From contig CAMVNA010000002.1 in NCBI GenBank assembly GCA_947168725.1, forward strand, positions 82,712-146,711: DNA of 64,000 nt, read 5' to 3'. Below the pieces are notes generated by a model that ran no database searches, was not told where the DNA came from, and was given only the letters and a program-made list of their open reading frames with translations. Source of the stretch: an uncultured bacterium (lineage in GTDB: Bacteria > Patescibacteriota > Gracilibacteria > Absconditabacterales > Absconditicoccaceae). Position numbers and translations under genes: made by a program. This document shows, piece after piece, positions 35,027-45,584 of the stretch (its first letter is position 1; each line of letters opens with the position of its first letter).

Positions 35027-35728
35027 ATGCAAAACAAACCAGATAAGGACAACGATATCCTAAATAATCGTACTTCCAAAAGTCCAAAAAATTCTAACAT
35101 AAATACGTACAAAAATGATGTAAAAAAGATTTTAGAAGACCCTATGCAAAAATTTCACATTTCACGATTAGAAGAACATAAGAAATCTTTACTTAAAACA
35201 GATTCAGAAGCTATCAAAAAAATTAAAAATTTATTAAAAAATATCAGAATCGAAAAAGATGCGAATAAAAGAATTATCACATTAAATTTAAAAAATAAAT
35301 ATACTATAATAGAACCTAATTTGGACAAAATTTCCGATGAAGAATACAAAAAAGAAATAGATGTATACAAGATTGAACCAGCCTTTACACATTATGTAAG
35401 CACACGATGAAATCGCTGAAATATTAGCCATCGATCAAATAAATCACTTAAAAAATATGCACAAGAAATGAGAAAAGACTGATATAATATACCAACAGAA
35501 AATGAAACAAACAACATATTAAATGAAATCTGAGAAATGACAGGTATTGATAAGAAAGATCTAATGGATATTTTTGTTTATTTGACTGGATTAAGAGGAA
35601 ATTTCTTATTACAATCATCGCAAAAAAACAATATTTGAGAAAAAACTATCAATCTTTGAACTTTTAGTTGATATGAAAGTGTTGATTGAGATTATCCAAT
35701 TAAATTATTCTTCTTAAAAAAATGATAG
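35027..35728 (+). CDS. Hypothetical helical protein
   Basis: 233 residues, unrecognised. The first half is Lys/Asn-rich, partly disordered, with helices (EEHKKSLLKTDSEAIKKIKNLL). The second half, where glycines are UGA, includes YAQEMRKDGYNIPTENETNNILNEIGEMTGIDKKDL and a Gly/Phe-rich end. No signal peptide and no membrane segment. The consensus promoter suggests good expression. It stands 81 bases before the pduL pair and may be unrelated to it. Confidence 0.65.
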
Positions 35729-35809
35729 ATTAATAATTTTGTCTATTGTAAATTTTCATAACTTTAATATAAAGTATGAGCTTCTTTTATCTTATCAACA
35801 AAATAACAC

Positions 35810-36409
35810 ATGCAAGTACCAATTTGAGTTTCCAACAGACATATCCATCTATCCAAAGCCGATGCTGAAGCACTATTTTGAGAATGATTTGAGTTAACTA
35901 AAAAAAATGATCTTTCTCAACCATGACAATTCGCTGCAGAAGAATGCCTAGTCCTAAAATGACCTAAATGAGAAATATCAAAAGTGAGAATCCTTTGACC
36001 ATACAGACCACAAACTCAAGTAGAGATTCTTATGGCAGACCAATTTAAATTATGAGTAATGGCTCCCATAAGACTTTCTGGAGATTTAAAATGATCTGCA
36101 TGAATTACTATTATAGCTCCAAATTGAAACGAAATTACAATAGATGAATGAATGATAATTGCAAAAAGACATGTTCACATGTTGCCTTCAGATGCTGAAG
36201 CATACGGAGTACAGAATAATCAAATAGTGAAGATCAAATGCGGAGGAGAAAGAGGTTTAATTTTTGATGAAGTAGTAATCCGTGTAACTGATACTTCAAA
36301 ACTCGATACTCACATCGATACTGAAGAATGAAATGCTGCAAAATTAAAAACTGGAGATGAAGCTGAAATCATTACTGATTGAGAAATCAGATTTTATAGC
36401 AAAAATTAG
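35810..36409 (+). CDS. pduL: Phosphate acyltransferase PduL
   Basis: 199 residues. The whole sequence follows PduL: VPIGVSNRHIHLSKADAEALFG, QPGQFAAEECLVLKGPKG, RPQTQVEILMADQFKLG, RHVHMLPSDAEAYGVQNNQIV and THIDTEEGNAA. The two HxH motifs bind zinc. PduL interconverts acyl-CoA and acyl phosphate; outside microcompartments it acts as a phosphotransacetylase, so with an acetate kinase it would give ATP from acetyl-CoA. There is no encapsulation peptide or shell gene, so housekeeping fermentation is more likely. A diverged copy follows after 1 base. Confidence 0.93.
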
Positions 36410-36410
36410 T

Positions 36411-36977
36411 ATGAGAGTCCCTGTTTATATCCAAAAAAAACATATCCATTTAGCCCAGATAGATGCAGAAAAACTGTTTGGAAAGTGATATGTTTTTTGA
36501 ATTGAAAAAAAATTTACTCAACCATGAGAATATTTCACCAAAGAGAAATTGACCATCAAATGACCAAATTGAACGATTGAAAATGTAGATATAATTATGC
36601 CATTTAGAAAGTTTACTCAAGTAGAAATATCTGAGTCTGATAATGAAATACTGTGAATTAATGCAGTAGAAACTAAATCATGAGACTTAAAAAAAGCTGA
36701 ACCTATAACTCTAATTTGACCAAAATGAATGATTTATCTAAATAACTGTGTAATTATCGCAGAAAAACACATTCATATGAGTGTAGCTGATGCAAAAGAC
36801 TTTGGATTCAGAAATAATCAAATGGTGAATTTGAAGACACCTTGAAAAGATTGAAAAATCATTGAAAATGTCAGGATTAGAACTAATGATAAATTTGAAT
36901 TTGATTTACATTTAAATGAAGATTTATGAAAAGAATATTGATTAGAAACTAATGATCGAGTAGAAATTTTAAAATAA
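36411..36977 (+). CDS. Diverged PduL paralogue
   Basis: 188 residues. The same two-barrel layout as PduL is kept: VPVYIQKKHIHLAQIDAEKLFG, TQPGEYFTKEKLTIKGPNG, RKFTQVEISESD and AEKHIHMSVADAKDFGFRNN. Both zinc HxH motifs remain, but the C-terminal THIDTEEGNA motif has become FDLHLNEDLG and the Cys-containing region is gone. It may be a regulatory or partner subunit, or may use a different acyl group. The 1-base gap to pduL indicates co-translation and tandem duplication. Confidence 0.8.
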
Positions 36978-37065
36978 ATCTACTAAGAACTAAAAATCGA
37001 AAACTTGAATATTTACATAAAATCTCTAACCTCAAATAAACAATTTTATTCAATTAACATTTTTT

Positions 37066-37875
37066 ATGAACCTATTCTCTCGACGACCTCGATGAAAAAA
37101 ACAAAATAAAACAAAAAGAAAAATACTAGTTATTTCATGATGATGAGCCCGCTGAACTTATGCTCTTTGAATTATGAAAGCCATGGAAGAATGCTGAATC
37201 AAAGAAGAGATTGATGCAATATATGGAGTAAGTATTTGAGCCATTGTATGATCAGTCTGGTCGAACGGAATGAATGCTGAAGAAATTTTTGAATTATTAA
37301 CAAATTTATCAGTTAGGGATTTTTATTGAAGGGATATACTTAGCAAATCTGGAGGATTTATATCAAACAAAAAAATTGAATCACTTTTGAATGAATATTT
37401 ACCGAAAAGTTTTGAAGATTTAGGGATTTCATTCTATGCATGAGTCGTAGATACAAATAAGGCAGAATATAAATTATTTCATGAATGAGATTTGCGCAAA
37501 ATTGTACTATGAAGTATGTCCATCCCTGGAGTTTTTCCACCTGTAAAATACTGAAATTTTTCTCTAGTTGATTGAGGAGTTTTAAATAATTTTCCAGTAG
37601 ATATAGCCAAAAAAGATTACCCCAATCATGAAATAATCGGGATTGCATTAAATAAATTCCAAACATATCAAAAAATCAAAACAGCTTTTGATAATTTTTT
37701 GATCAATTTTGAAGTAATGATGCGTTCAAAATTACTCGAAAACACAAAATTTGTAGATTATCTATTTTACAAAGATTTACCTATTCAAGTCTTGTCTTTA
37801 AATAAAAAGCAAATGCACGAAGCTTTTGCCTTATGATATGAAGATTGAATTAAAATGTTCAAAGAATCTAGCTAA
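37066..37875 (+). CDS. Patatin-like phospholipase
   Basis: 269 residues, RssA-type. LVISGGGARGTYALGIMKAMEE gives the oxyanion hole, YGVSIGAIVGS the GxSxG nucleophile, and LVDGGVLNNFPVD the catalytic Asp of the Ser-Asp dyad. Almost all of these glycines are UGA (the run TGA TGA TGA codes for GGG of the oxyanion loop). It probably acts on membrane or host phospholipids; no signal peptide is seen, so cytoplasmic action is likely. Its stop overlaps the convergent AlaRS fragment by 8 bases. Confidence 0.92.
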
Positions 37876-38779
37876 TATTTTTCACTAATTCATCCTTTCA
37901 CTGAGCAATTAAATCTGACCCTCATCCTCTCAAATTATATTTTTTTGCTAATTCTTTCGCTGAGATTGAACCATCCGTAATAACAACATAATTTCATTCA
38001 TCCGTATAAAGTAGAATCGATTTTTCTGATGAGAAAATTTCTTTAACTATTCCAGTCAACGTCCTAAAATTCGTACCAATCGGCAATTGAATAATTTTTG
38101 AAAAATCTGAATTTGAACGACTTTGAGCTGATTGCAAACTAGCACGAATTGCCGCTGTTTCCAACGATTCTACACGCTGCTGTAAATCAGAATTTTCTTT
38201 TACATATTTTGAGATTTTTTCATTAATCTGTGCATATGACTTCACATCTAATGCACTTGATGCTCAATCTAAAATTTCTTCATAATTATGAAGTTTTTCT
38301 ATCACTTTTGGTCATGTATATGCAGTAATTCTTTTGATTCATGATGCCACAGCTTCCTGTGAAACAATAGTAAACGCTCAAATATCTCTAGTATTGCTAA
38401 CATGAGTTCATCCACATAGTTCTACAGAAATGTTTTGATCTCCATCATGCACACGAATTACACGCACTTCATCACCATATTTCTCTTCAAAAAATGCTTT
38501 TGCTCAAAGTTTCACTCACTCTTCAAAGCTAGTCTCAATCAAATCCACAGGAAACGCTTTAAATATCGTTTGATTTACATTATTCTCTATTTGCTTAATT
38601 TGTTCTGATGTTAAAAGATTATTTGCATAGAAATCGAATCTCAACAAATCTTCATCAACCAAAGAACCTGCCTGTTTCGTATTTGGAAAAATTTTTGCTA
38701 ATTCTGCATGCAAAAGATGAGTAGCTGTATGAGCTCTCATTTTAGCATATCTTTGATCCATATCTATTGATAATTTCAT
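37868..38779 (-). CDS. Free-standing AlaRS C-terminal half (editing plus DHHA1)
   Basis: 303 residues. It begins at the SAD editing subdomain of alanyl-tRNA synthetase: MRAHTATHLLHAELAKIF carries the HxxxH zinc pair and VELCGGTHVSNTRDIGAF the Cys/His pair; a coiled-coil linker and DHHA1-type domain (LRGGGSDLIAQG) follow. The catalytic, tRNA-recognition and beta-barrel parts that normally precede are absent. A UAA lies just upstream of the ATG, so the start is fixed. It may be half of a split AlaRS or an AlaX-like deacylase that clears mischarged Ser/Gly-tRNA-Ala. The gene for the N-terminal half is not in the window. Confidence 0.88.
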
Positions 38780-38804
38780 CTCTTAATATCTAATTCAATT
38801 TAAA

Positions 38805-39143
38805 TTAATTAACCTGTATTGCATCTCACAAATCTCACTGTCTAACATCTTCAGTTTCTCAATTTTCAAGCTGAACCTGTACAGTTTGATCCAATTCATT
38901 TTCTTCTTCATCCTCTGATACTACAATAGGAGCACTTGTATTCTCAGGATTTTCTGGATCTATTTCAGGCAATACTAAAACCTCCTCTGATCATGTATTT
39001 ACATCCGATCCTTCAATATTTTCTCCAGCTTCTTGATTTGGAGAGAACATGTAAACTACATAAACTCAAATTAAAGACACTACCATAAATACAACACAAA
39101 TCCAAATAACTATTCTAACTATTAAAGGTTTTCTTGCTTTCAT
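38805..39143 (-). CDS. Small single-pass membrane protein with acidic ectodomain
   Basis: 112 residues, unrecognised. A basic start (MKARKPLIVR) leads to one hydrophobic segment at about 8-33, then a Pro/Glu/Asp-rich, low-complexity tail (PEIDPENPENTS, SEDEEENELDQ) of 75 residues that would be exported. It lies 25 bases upstream of the AlaRS fragment on the same strand, so both may be co-transcribed, without an obvious functional link. Confidence 0.65.
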
Positions 39144-39218
39144 TTAAATAAAAAAATAAAATAAAAAATCTGAATGTAATTTTATTTTTAGTTCATACTT
39201 TTTCAAGAGATTTATAAT

Positions 39219-39246
39219 TTGACTTCTTTGTAAAAATATATAAATA
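39219..39246 (+). promoter_or_regulatory. Promoter of the 39290 gene
   Basis: TTGACT (39219-39224), 16 bases, TAAATA (39241-39246); 43 bases before the start codon. The -10 box is weaker than at other sites. Confidence 0.55.
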
Positions 39247-39289
39247 TAGAATATATAAAACATAAATACAAACAAAATATCTTACCAAT

Positions 39290-39751
39290 ATGAAAAAATT
39301 ACTTATTATGTTGTTGATGCTCTTAATCGGAGAATTGGCATTCTCTACAACTCAACAACACAGAAAACAACTAATCCTCACCTACGATAGGTGCGAGGAA
39401 ATCTTAATGGAAAGTCCCAGGAATGATGTATCACTATCCCTTTGGAAAAAGATGGAGTCTCTAATTAAAGATGGCGAATACCCCGTTGTCATCGAATACG
39501 ATCATGACATAGCTTGGATTTTATTAAATGATCCAAACAATAGCAGAGACTACCCAGAAGCTCATTTCAAATCAGATTATTTCGAAATAATTACTGACCT
39601 CTTCCCCATCAAAATAAATAAGACTCTAAAAAATAGTCTTATTAAGGGAAATAAAGTGTTTTTCAAAACATTAGGGATTGAATACATTGTCGAAGATGAT
39701 GAAGTCATCTCAAAAATCAACTACGAAAAGTTTGAGAGATTCGTTCATTAA
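39290..39751 (+). CDS. Secreted hypothetical protein, UGA-free
   Basis: 153 residues. A clear signal peptide (MKKLLIMLLMLLIGELAFS) is followed by an alpha/beta domain with two visible blocks: RCEEILMESPRNDVSLSLWKKMESL and VIEYDHDIAWILLNDPNN. No family recognised. The four glycines use GGA, GGC, GGA and GGG; none is UGA, and codons such as CTC, CCC and ACC are common, so it stands out from its neighbours. It is a monocistronic unit with its own promoter and hairpin. Likely a periplasm-like or exported product. Confidence 0.72.
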   Translation: MKKLLIMLLMLLIGELAFSTTQQHRKQLILTYDRCEEILMESPRNDVSLSLWKKMESLIKDGEYPVVIEYDHDIAWILLNDPNNSRDYPEAHFKSDYFEIITDLFPIKINKTLKNSLIKGNKVFFKTLGIEYIVEDDEVISKINYEKFERFVH

Positions 39752-39761
39752 ACTCTACAAA

Positions 39762-39786
39762 AAGCTGACTGTTTCCCAGTCAGCTT
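39762..39786 (+). terminator. Terminator of the 39290 gene
   Basis: AAGCTGACTG and CAGTCAGCTT form a perfect 10-bp stem around TTTCC, followed by a loose T-rich tract (ATTATTT). Confidence 0.7.
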
Positions 39787-39805
39787 ATTATTTATATACC
39801 ATTTT

Positions 39806-41194
39806 TTAATGTCCCTTAAACACCACTCCAAATGTAGCGAAAATTACATACAAATCCATTGCTAACGACCAGTTTTGAATATAATATAAGTCTAATCTAG
39901 CCTCTTCAGAAAATGGTAAATTATCTCTACCAAAAACTTGAGCATATCAAGTAATTCATGGCTTTATGCTTAAAACTCTCCTCTCCCACTCTTCATATTG
40001 CTCAACCTCTTTAGGCAAATGAGGACGCGGTCAAACTAACGACATACTTCACCATAACACCTGAAACAACTGTGGTAATTCATCAAGCGAACTTTTACGC
40101 AAGAACTTTCATACTTTAGTCACACGTGGATCATCTTTAATTTTTGGCAAAACTCATTTACGATTATTAGCATCAGATGCTATTAATTTCGCATATAACT
40201 CATCAGCTTTTTTTCATCCATATCCCACACACATTTCAGTTTTCATCGTACGGAATTTATAAAATATGAACAATTTTCCTCACAATCATACTCTTTTCGA
40301 TTTATAAATAGCTGGTCATTTAGAATCAATTTTAATAACTATAGCTATAATAATCATTGGAATAGCAAACACTATTAATGCAATTGTAGCTACAGCAAGA
40401 TCAAATATTCTCTTCCAAATCAACGACCATCAATCAAGCTGTGAATGTGTATATTCCATCGCAACAATTGATCAAATTTTTTCTGGTTTATAAACCACAT
40501 CTTCTAGAAAGAATCCTTCACTCACATGGAAAAATCTCGTATCATAAAATCTGACTTTTTCAAATATCTTTTGTAAAATTTCTTGCTTTACGTTTCACAC
40601 AACAACAGCGATTGAATACTCTGATAAATCCACACTATCAACATCTTCACTTACTATCGCCTCAGTAGGAAACGAAAAATTTCATTTCAATTTATCCAAT
40701 AATTCAGAAGATTTATTCAAATTATCTGAAATGATAAGAACTTTATTTCATTTCTTTTTCTGTAATTTAAAATCTAAACGATACCAAATCTGATCAAAAA
40801 GAAATAAAACAACATATACAATAATCGCCGAAATTAATATGATATATCTAGATATTCAGAAATTGAATATAAATCACTGACCAAAATAAGATATAAATGC
40901 ACTAGAAATAAACCAATAAACCCAAACTTTTGATAATGTTTGAATATATCTTCACGTTTGCTTATTTAATTCATATAAATTTTTTATCAAACCAATTACA
41001 ATAAATGCTCATGCAGAAATCAAAGAAAATATTAATAATTCATGTTTATTAATCCACGGAGTTTCATGAAAAATCTTTCACATAATATCTCCCCATAATC
41101 TAGATTTATATGCAACCCAAAATACTAACAAAATTAATATAAAATGTAGTACCGGTCTAAATAAACGAAAGATTTTTATTCGCTTTGAATTCAT
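39806..41194 (-). CDS. Undecaprenyl-phosphate sugar phosphotransferase (WcaJ/WbaP type)
   Basis: 462 residues. Four N-terminal membrane segments and a CoA-binding-like middle domain precede a bacterial sugar transferase domain: WSLIWKRIFDLAVATIALIVF, LGGKLFIFYKFRTMKTEM, then [37 protein letters not shown] and IKPGITGYAQVFGRDNLPF. These are the hallmarks of enzymes that start a glycan by moving hexose-1-phosphate onto undecaprenyl phosphate. It opens the 39-54 kb glycan region and would make the primer that the downstream glycosyltransferases extend. Confidence 0.93.
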
Positions 41195-41263
41195 AAACCA
41201 TATTTTACGATATAAATCTATTTTCAGTATCCAAAAAAGCTATCGCTTTTCAAGGTCAGATTC

Positions 41264-41725
41264 TTATTTTCTTTTTCTTAATTCCCACATAAAAATAGCT
41301 GTACTCTGACCCACATTCATAGATTCTTTTATTCATTGCATTGGAATTTCTACTACAGCATCAACCTCTTTCAGAGTTTTTTCCATCACACCATCCACCT
41401 CATTCCCAAATATAATAGCTATTCAATTTTCTGAATTACAAACATATTCTCATAGAGGAACAGAATTTTCAGTTAATTCTGCAGCAATTATTTCCAGTCA
41501 CATCCCCCTAGCTTCTTTTATCGCATCAATTGTAAAATCAAACTGCCTTAGTCAGACTGTATTTTCAGCTCAAAGTGAAGTTTTGCAAACTTTTGGATTA
41601 TCCACTGGAGATGGTGTATATCATGTAATCCACACTTCCCATCATAATGAATCAGCTGTACGAATTATATTTCAAACGTTATATGCACTACGTATATTTT
41701 CTAAAATTACTATATTATGAGCCAT
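41264..41725 (-). CDS. SpoU/TrmH-family RNA 2'-O-methyltransferase
   Basis: 153 residues, a minimal SPOUT knot protein. The three motifs are present: NVGNIIRTADSLGG (motif 1), AIIFGNEVDGVMEK (motif 2) and VEIPMQGIKESMNVGQSTAIFMWE (motif 3, SAM-binding knot). It lacks an N-terminal RNA-binding domain, as TrmL does, so it may methylate tRNA position 34, but the RNA target cannot be set by sequence alone. Confidence 0.9.
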
Positions 41726-41834
41726 TTTATACACTAAATATAAGTTAAACAACCACTAATTTATAATCAATAAATATCATAAATCAAAACTTATTTCATT
41801 TGACAACATAATATAAATATTTATACATAAAAGC

Positions 41835-42407
41835 ATGAGTAAACTTGAAGTTCAAAACATATCCCAAAAAGAACACGCTTGAAAAAACAAAGCAATATTT
41901 TTGGATAGAGATGGGACCATAAATCAGGACTTTTCATATGTTTACAGAATCGAAGATTTAAAAATATTAGAATGAGTAAAAGAATGATTATTTAATTTAC
42001 TTAATATGTGATACAAATTAATTGTAGTAACAAATCAGTCATGAATCTGAAGATGATATTATACACTTGATGATTGCAATAAATTTAATAATGAGTTACA
42101 AAATCAATTATGATTAAATTTCGATTGAATATACATTTGTCCGCATTCACCAAACGAAAACTGTAAATGTAGGAAACCAAAAATACTATTAATTGAGAAA
42201 GCTATCAAAGATTTTAATTTAGATATAGAACAATGCTTTTTTATATGAGATAAAGAGTCAGATATTCAAACATGAAGTAATGCTTGATGTAAAACAGTCT
42301 TAATCAACGATTCTCAATATGAATGCAGTTTAAACCCAGATTACCGCGTTAATTCTATACTTGATTTTTCTCAAAAACTAATATGAAATCTTCATACAAA
42401 AAAATAA
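41835..42407 (+). CDS. gmhB: D-glycero-D-manno-heptose-1,7-bisphosphate 7-phosphatase
   Basis: 190 residues, HAD superfamily, HisB-N/GmhB group. [19 protein letters not shown] has the nucleophile DxD, VVTNQSGIGRGYYT the second motif, and [18 protein letters not shown] the four-ligand zinc loop of Gmh[18 protein letters not shown] is motif IV. It removes the C7 phosphate from heptose bisphosphate. It starts the block gmhB-gmhA-hldA-hldC, which is the ADP-heptose route. Confidence 0.92.
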
Positions 42408-42444
42408 AATACAACAATTACTTTTATTTTTTATCAACTTTGCC

Positions 42445-43038
42445 ATGTCACTTGAAACAGATTTAAAAAAACATTTTGAAGAATCCGCAAATGTTAAACT
42501 GGATTTCATAAGACTAAATGAAGAAAATTTACAAAATGTAATAAAAGTCATAGATGACGCTATTAAATCAGGCCATAAGGTTTTAATATGTGGTAATGGA
42601 TGAAGTGCCGCTGATGCTCAACATATTGCAGCAGAATTTACATGAAGATATAAAACTGAAAGAAAATCTTTACCCGCAATTGCTTTAACTACTGATACAT
42701 CAGCACTTACTGCTATTGGAAATGATTACTGATTTGATCAAGTATTTTCCAGACAATTGGAATGACTTGGTAATGAATGAGATATTTTAATCTGAATTTC
42801 TACGAGTGGAAACTCTGAAAACGTAATAAAAGCCGTAGATATGGCAAAAGCAAAATGAATAAAAACAGTATGATTACTCGGTAAATGAGGATGAAAATTA
42901 AAAGACATAATGGATTATTCGTTAGTGGTACCATCTAATAATACGCCAAGAATCCAAGAATGCCATATGACAATATATCATTCAATATGTGAACTTATTG
43001 ATATTTTAGATCAAGAAAGAAATCAATGACAAGAATAA
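42445..43038 (+). CDS. gmhA: Sedoheptulose-7-phosphate isomerase
   Basis: 197 residues, SIS domain. [63 protein letters not shown] and [19 protein letters not shown] are standard GmhA motifs; E and H active-site residues are in AAEFTGR and ECHMTIYHS. Converts sedoheptulose-7-phosphate to D-glycero-D-manno-heptose-7-phosphate, the first step for both heptose-nucleotide routes. It overlaps hldA by 13 bases. Confidence 0.95.
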
Positions 43039-43946
43039 CAGTAATTTGAGATTCTATGATTGATAAATATATTTATTGAAATACGGATAGAAAAAATCCA
43101 GAATCTCCTATGCCATTACTCAAAGTTGAAAATAAAGAAATTAGACTTTGATGAGCCTCAAATGTAGCAAATAACATTGCCAAATTAAATTGAGAAGTAA
43201 CTTTAATTAGTATGGTCTGAGAAGATATCAACTGAGATCTATTTTCTACTTTATGTGAATGAGAAAACATAAAGTTAAAAAAGATATCTATGAAAGCACC
43301 AACTATCACAAAAACAAGATTCTTGGATTCACAATATAAACAGCAATTATTAAGAGTTGATGAAGAAAAAAAAGAAAATATCTCAAGGGATTGAATCAAT
43401 CAAGTGAGAACAATTTTAGAAAACGAAAAACCAGATTTGATTTTAATATCGGACTATGATAAATGAATCATTACTAAAGACCTAATTTCTATGGTTAAAA
43501 ATTATGCTAAAGATAATTTAGTTAAAATTTTAGTTGATATCAAACCTAAAAATTTAAAACTTTTTCACAATGTATATTTAGTTAAACCTAATTTCAAAGA
43601 ATTCTGCGAAATGATGTGAATTCAATGAATTGAAAATACTGATGAAAACATTGAAAAACACGGTAAAGAATTTGTAGAAAAATATAGAACAAATATTGTA
43701 ATTACCAGGTGATGAAAGGGATCTTCTCTTATTACTACAGATTGAAAGGTTTACCATATTCATTCCGAAGAACGTAAAGTATTTGATGTTACTTGAGCAT
43801 GAGATACATATATAGCAACGCTAACCTATGCTTTAGGGAAATGAATGAACATGACTGATGCAGTAGAATTAGCCAACAAAGCAAGTGGAATAGTAGTATG
43901 AAAGGTTGGAACAGCATCAATAACCAAAGAAGAATTATGAATTTAA
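43026..43946 (+). CDS. hldA: Heptose-7-phosphate kinase (HldE N-domain type)
   Basis: 306 residues, PfkB family. The typical opening [38 protein letters not shown] and the active-site motif [16 protein letters not shown] match the kinase domain of RfaE/HldE. It phosphorylates D-beta-D-heptose-7-phosphate at C1. In Escherichia coli this domain is fused to the adenylyltransferase; here the two halves are separate adjacent genes. The long overlap with gmhA points to coupled translation. Confidence 0.93.
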
Positions 43947-43970
43947 TATTTTATTAAAAATTTCTATAAA

Positions 43971-44444
43971 ATGATTTTGGAAAATTCAAATGAAATAATA
44001 GCTACTGCTGAAAATGAAAGACAACAGTGAAAAAAAATATGATTTACCAATTGATGTTTTGATATTCTTCATCCATGACATATAGAAACATTCAAGCAAG
44101 CAAAAAAATATTGCGATATTTTATTTGTTGCATTAAACGGAGATAAATCACCATATCGAAAGACTAAACCTTGAAGACCAATCCATGATGAAAAGCATAG
44201 ATCAATAATATTAGATAGTATCAAATATATTGATTATGTAGTAAAATTTAATGAAGAAACGCCTATTGAAAGAATCAAAGAAATTAAACCAGATTATATA
44301 TTTAAAGGTTGAGATTATAAAGAAGAAGATGTAGTGTGATATAAAGAAGTAACAGAGAATGGATGAGAAGTAATAATTATTCCAACAGTCGAAGGATACT
44401 CAACCACAAACAGCGTAAATAAAATTTTATGAAAAAATAAATAA
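43971..44444 (+). CDS. hldC: Heptose-1-phosphate adenylyltransferase (HldE C-domain type)
   Basis: 157 residues. [34 protein letters not shown] has the HxGH motif and matches the RfaE C-terminal domain; KPGRPIHDEKHRSIILDSIKYIDYVV and KGGDYKEEDVVG continue it. It activates heptose-1-phosphate with ATP to ADP-heptose. The stop shares a base with the next start, a heptosyltransferase, which fits the pathway order. Confidence 0.92.
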
Positions 44445-45568
44445 TGATTATGAACGTGAAAGTCCTGAGGATTATAGATAAATATTTAATCTGATTTTTT
44501 ATTATATTGTTTTTTTGGTTAAAATATATTTTTGTTTGAAAAAAAAGTAAAATTACAAAGAAACCTAAAAAAATTTTAGTGATTCGTTTATGGGCTTTAT
44601 GAAGTAGTTTACTTACTTTTCCAATGATAAAACAACTAGAAGATTACTATTGAAAATGAGTACAATACGATTTATTGGCTAGTACCAGAAATATTTGAGT
44701 ATATAAAAATCAATGATATTTCAAAAATATGTATAATCTGTTTAATATAAAGCATTTACTTAAACTTATTTGTAGTTTTAAAAAATACGATATTGTTATT
44801 GATACGGAAGAATACTTCATGATATCTGCCCTTATATCATTATGGTTGTGAAAAATAAATTGTGGATATACAAATATAATAGTTAGATGATTGGCCTATA
44901 ATAATTGAATAACTTATAATGATAAACAACATTCAGCATTAACTTGTTTAGATTTAATTAGAACGATTTGAATTGATTACAAAATTCCTGATGCATTAGA
45001 GCCTTTGAAATATACAGATAAGGATAAAATAAAAGTTGATGAATTTTTGAAATGATTAAAGTATAGTAAGTTAATCTGTATGCATACAGGACTTGCTGAA
45101 ACTTCAAAAGATAGAGCTCGACCTAAAAATAAATGGGTTGAATTAATTCAGAAAGTGATAAATAATGACAATGAGGTAAAAATTATATTATCATGATCTA
45201 AATGAGAATATGATTCAGTGCAAGAAATATACACTGCACTAGCTGAAAAACATCAAAAAAATGTAATCAATATCTGCTGAATGTTTAGTCTATTTTGATT
45301 TGCTTATTTATTAGAAAAATGTGATTTGATGGTTTCTAATGATACATGACCCATGCATTTAGCTGCGGCTATGTGAACGAGAACTATATGATTATTTTGA
45401 CCGAATTTACCAGAAAGATTTGGACCTTATCCATTAGATAAGAATGTATGAATTTATAAATGAGATTGAAATGCAAGTATCAACGTTCATTTAGGAAAGT
45501 TTAAAGAAGATAAGAATTGTAATATTGATAAGATTCAAGTAGATGATGTTTTAAAATGCTTGTTTTAG
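44444..45568 (+). CDS. Heptosyltransferase-like GT9 glycosyltransferase
   Basis: 374 residues. After an N-terminal hydrophobic helix (LIGFFIILFFWLKYIFV) comes ILVIRLWALGSSLLTFPMIKQLED, the GT9 start, and the donor-binding motif VSNDTGPMHLAAAMGTRTIGLFGPNLPERFGPYP. GT9 enzymes such as WaaC and WaaF move heptose from ADP-heptose. The membrane helix is unusual for the family. Position right after hldC strongly supports heptose as the donor sugar. Confidence 0.9.
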
Positions 45569-45584
45569 TTTTAAGTTATTATAA

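Noticed and set aside
44444-44560. Separate small membrane protein before the GT9 domain
   Set aside because: The frame runs unbroken from the hydrophobic helix into the GT9 domain, so it is an N-terminal anchor.
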